From Lepidostoma basale (lineage: Eukaryota; Arthropoda; Insecta; Trichoptera; Lepidostomatidae): a DNA stretch of 64,000 nt. Made by a program: the position numbers and the translations under genes. How positions within the stretch are numbered: position 1 is the first letter of the stretch; each line of letters begins with the position of its first letter. Below are positions 63,350-64,000 of this stretch, one piece after another. The stretch spans positions 124,001 to 188,000 of the forward strand of contig JAHDVF020000230.1 of NCBI GenBank assembly GCA_022606425.2, given 5' to 3'. Below the pieces are notes generated by a model. That model was not told where the DNA came from. It saw only the letters and a program-made list of their open reading frames with translations, and did no database searches.

Positions 63350-63545
63350 TTTTTTCTTCTTCTTCTGCTTTATTGAGGACTGTGTACTGTTATTTATCGG
63401 AGCCTGTACCTGGGATGTAGACGTCCAGCTGTCTCGCCATCTTTTGAGGGGTCTTCCTGGAGGTTGCATGTTGGTACTTTATTTGCCGCTTTACTTATCA
63501 CTCTTTCAGAACACGCTCTCTCTACGTGGTAACTTCTTCTCAGAC
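63350..63545 (-). mobile_element. LINE 3' end with (GAA)n tail
   Basis: The minus strand reads PPGRPLKRWRDSWTSTSQVQ (RT C-terminal linker) and, toward 63350, ends in GCAGAAGAAGAAGAA. Upstream codons ERVF.K..I are also visible in another frame. Confidence 0.7.
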
Positions 63546-64000
63546 AATGATATTAATTACACATATTCATGAAAAACAAAGCGGGTCATGTCCAGAATGA
63601 AGACCCCAGTATCGGGAGACAACCATTTTGTTCCTAGACGTTGTTTTATCCTACCTTATTTAATCTTGCTAACTTGTCTGGACTACAACGTGATTAAAAT
63701 TTCTCCAAAATTCTGACATTTTATCGATTTATGAAGTCTAATTTGATATAACTCGAGTAATGCTGTAAACCAATTTCGCAAAGCGGCGGTCTAAAGACGT
63801 CAAAAGTTATCAAATATATAAAAAACCTTATTTAACCCTTTATAGCTCCGTCAACATTGTCGGAAGCAGGCAAAAGTTTTTCAGAATTTATTAGACTGTA
63901 TTTTTTCACTTGATCCTAAGTGCCTTCACGAAAGGGTCTCCAATGTTTTCGAAACGGGAATCCGGTTTTTGTATCCGGAACAAAATTCCAAATTTATTTT
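63546..64000. other. Window end, nothing recognised
   Basis: No open frame or repeat match. Confidence 0.4.

Overview
The window is AT-rich eukaryotic DNA from an arthropod, most likely an insect. The evidence is a BEL/Pao LTR retrotransposon, a cecropia-like mariner, a pogo/Tigger element, hAT-type short elements, tRNA-derived SINEs, and dense non-LTR (LINE) debris of types common in insect genomes. I cannot name the species. No complete host gene is visible. The only good host-gene candidate is a short GC-rich first coding exon at 61205-61305, with a Kozak-like ATG and a consensus splice donor, so most of the window is probably intergenic or intronic.

Layout. 1-9 kb: short inverted repeats, LINE 3' ends, a 270-bp hAT-type element (6920-7189) and hammerhead-like repeats. 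9-15 kb: two copies of a foldback-type repeat (family X), back-to-back LINE fragments, and one LINE (13798-14580) inserted in another. 15-26 kb: AT-rich DNA, more X copies, LINE ends, and a short element with an 11-bp target duplication that borrows a LINE tail. 26.1-27.3 kb: mariner with perfect 31-bp terminal inverted repeats. 28-41 kb: many decayed reverse-transcriptase C-termini, including a LINE (36907-38070) nested in another LINE. 41-50 kb: two copies of a tRNA-like SINE, a 497-bp hAT-type element with a perfect 8-bp target duplication, and AT-rich filler. 50.6-57.1 kb: a BEL/Pao element on the minus strand with one intact 1749-codon Gag-Pol frame and two LTRs that read as identical, hence recent. 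58.1-60.1 kb: a degenerate pogo-type element with TA target duplication and subterminal repeats. 60-64 kb: palindromes, the candidate exon, a hammerhead-like inverted repeat and LINE remnants.

Family names used here. LINE A: reverse-transcriptase C-terminus plus a 3' end in (GTTA)n, about 20 copies. LINE B: 3' ends in (GAA)n/(AAG)n. LINE C: the 253-codon type. LINE D: ends in (AAGT)n. LINE E: jockey-like, ends in (GATTT)n. Family X: inverted-end repeat. Families Y, V, W and Z: small inverted-repeat families. These four share an RNA-like signature, GAA followed by a short palindrome (AC..GU) and then C, U or A. In the best copies the palindrome is preceded by a CUGAUGA-like box and a small hairpin, which is the layout of the hammerhead ribozymes known from Penelope-like retroelements. 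This is the most interesting system in the window.
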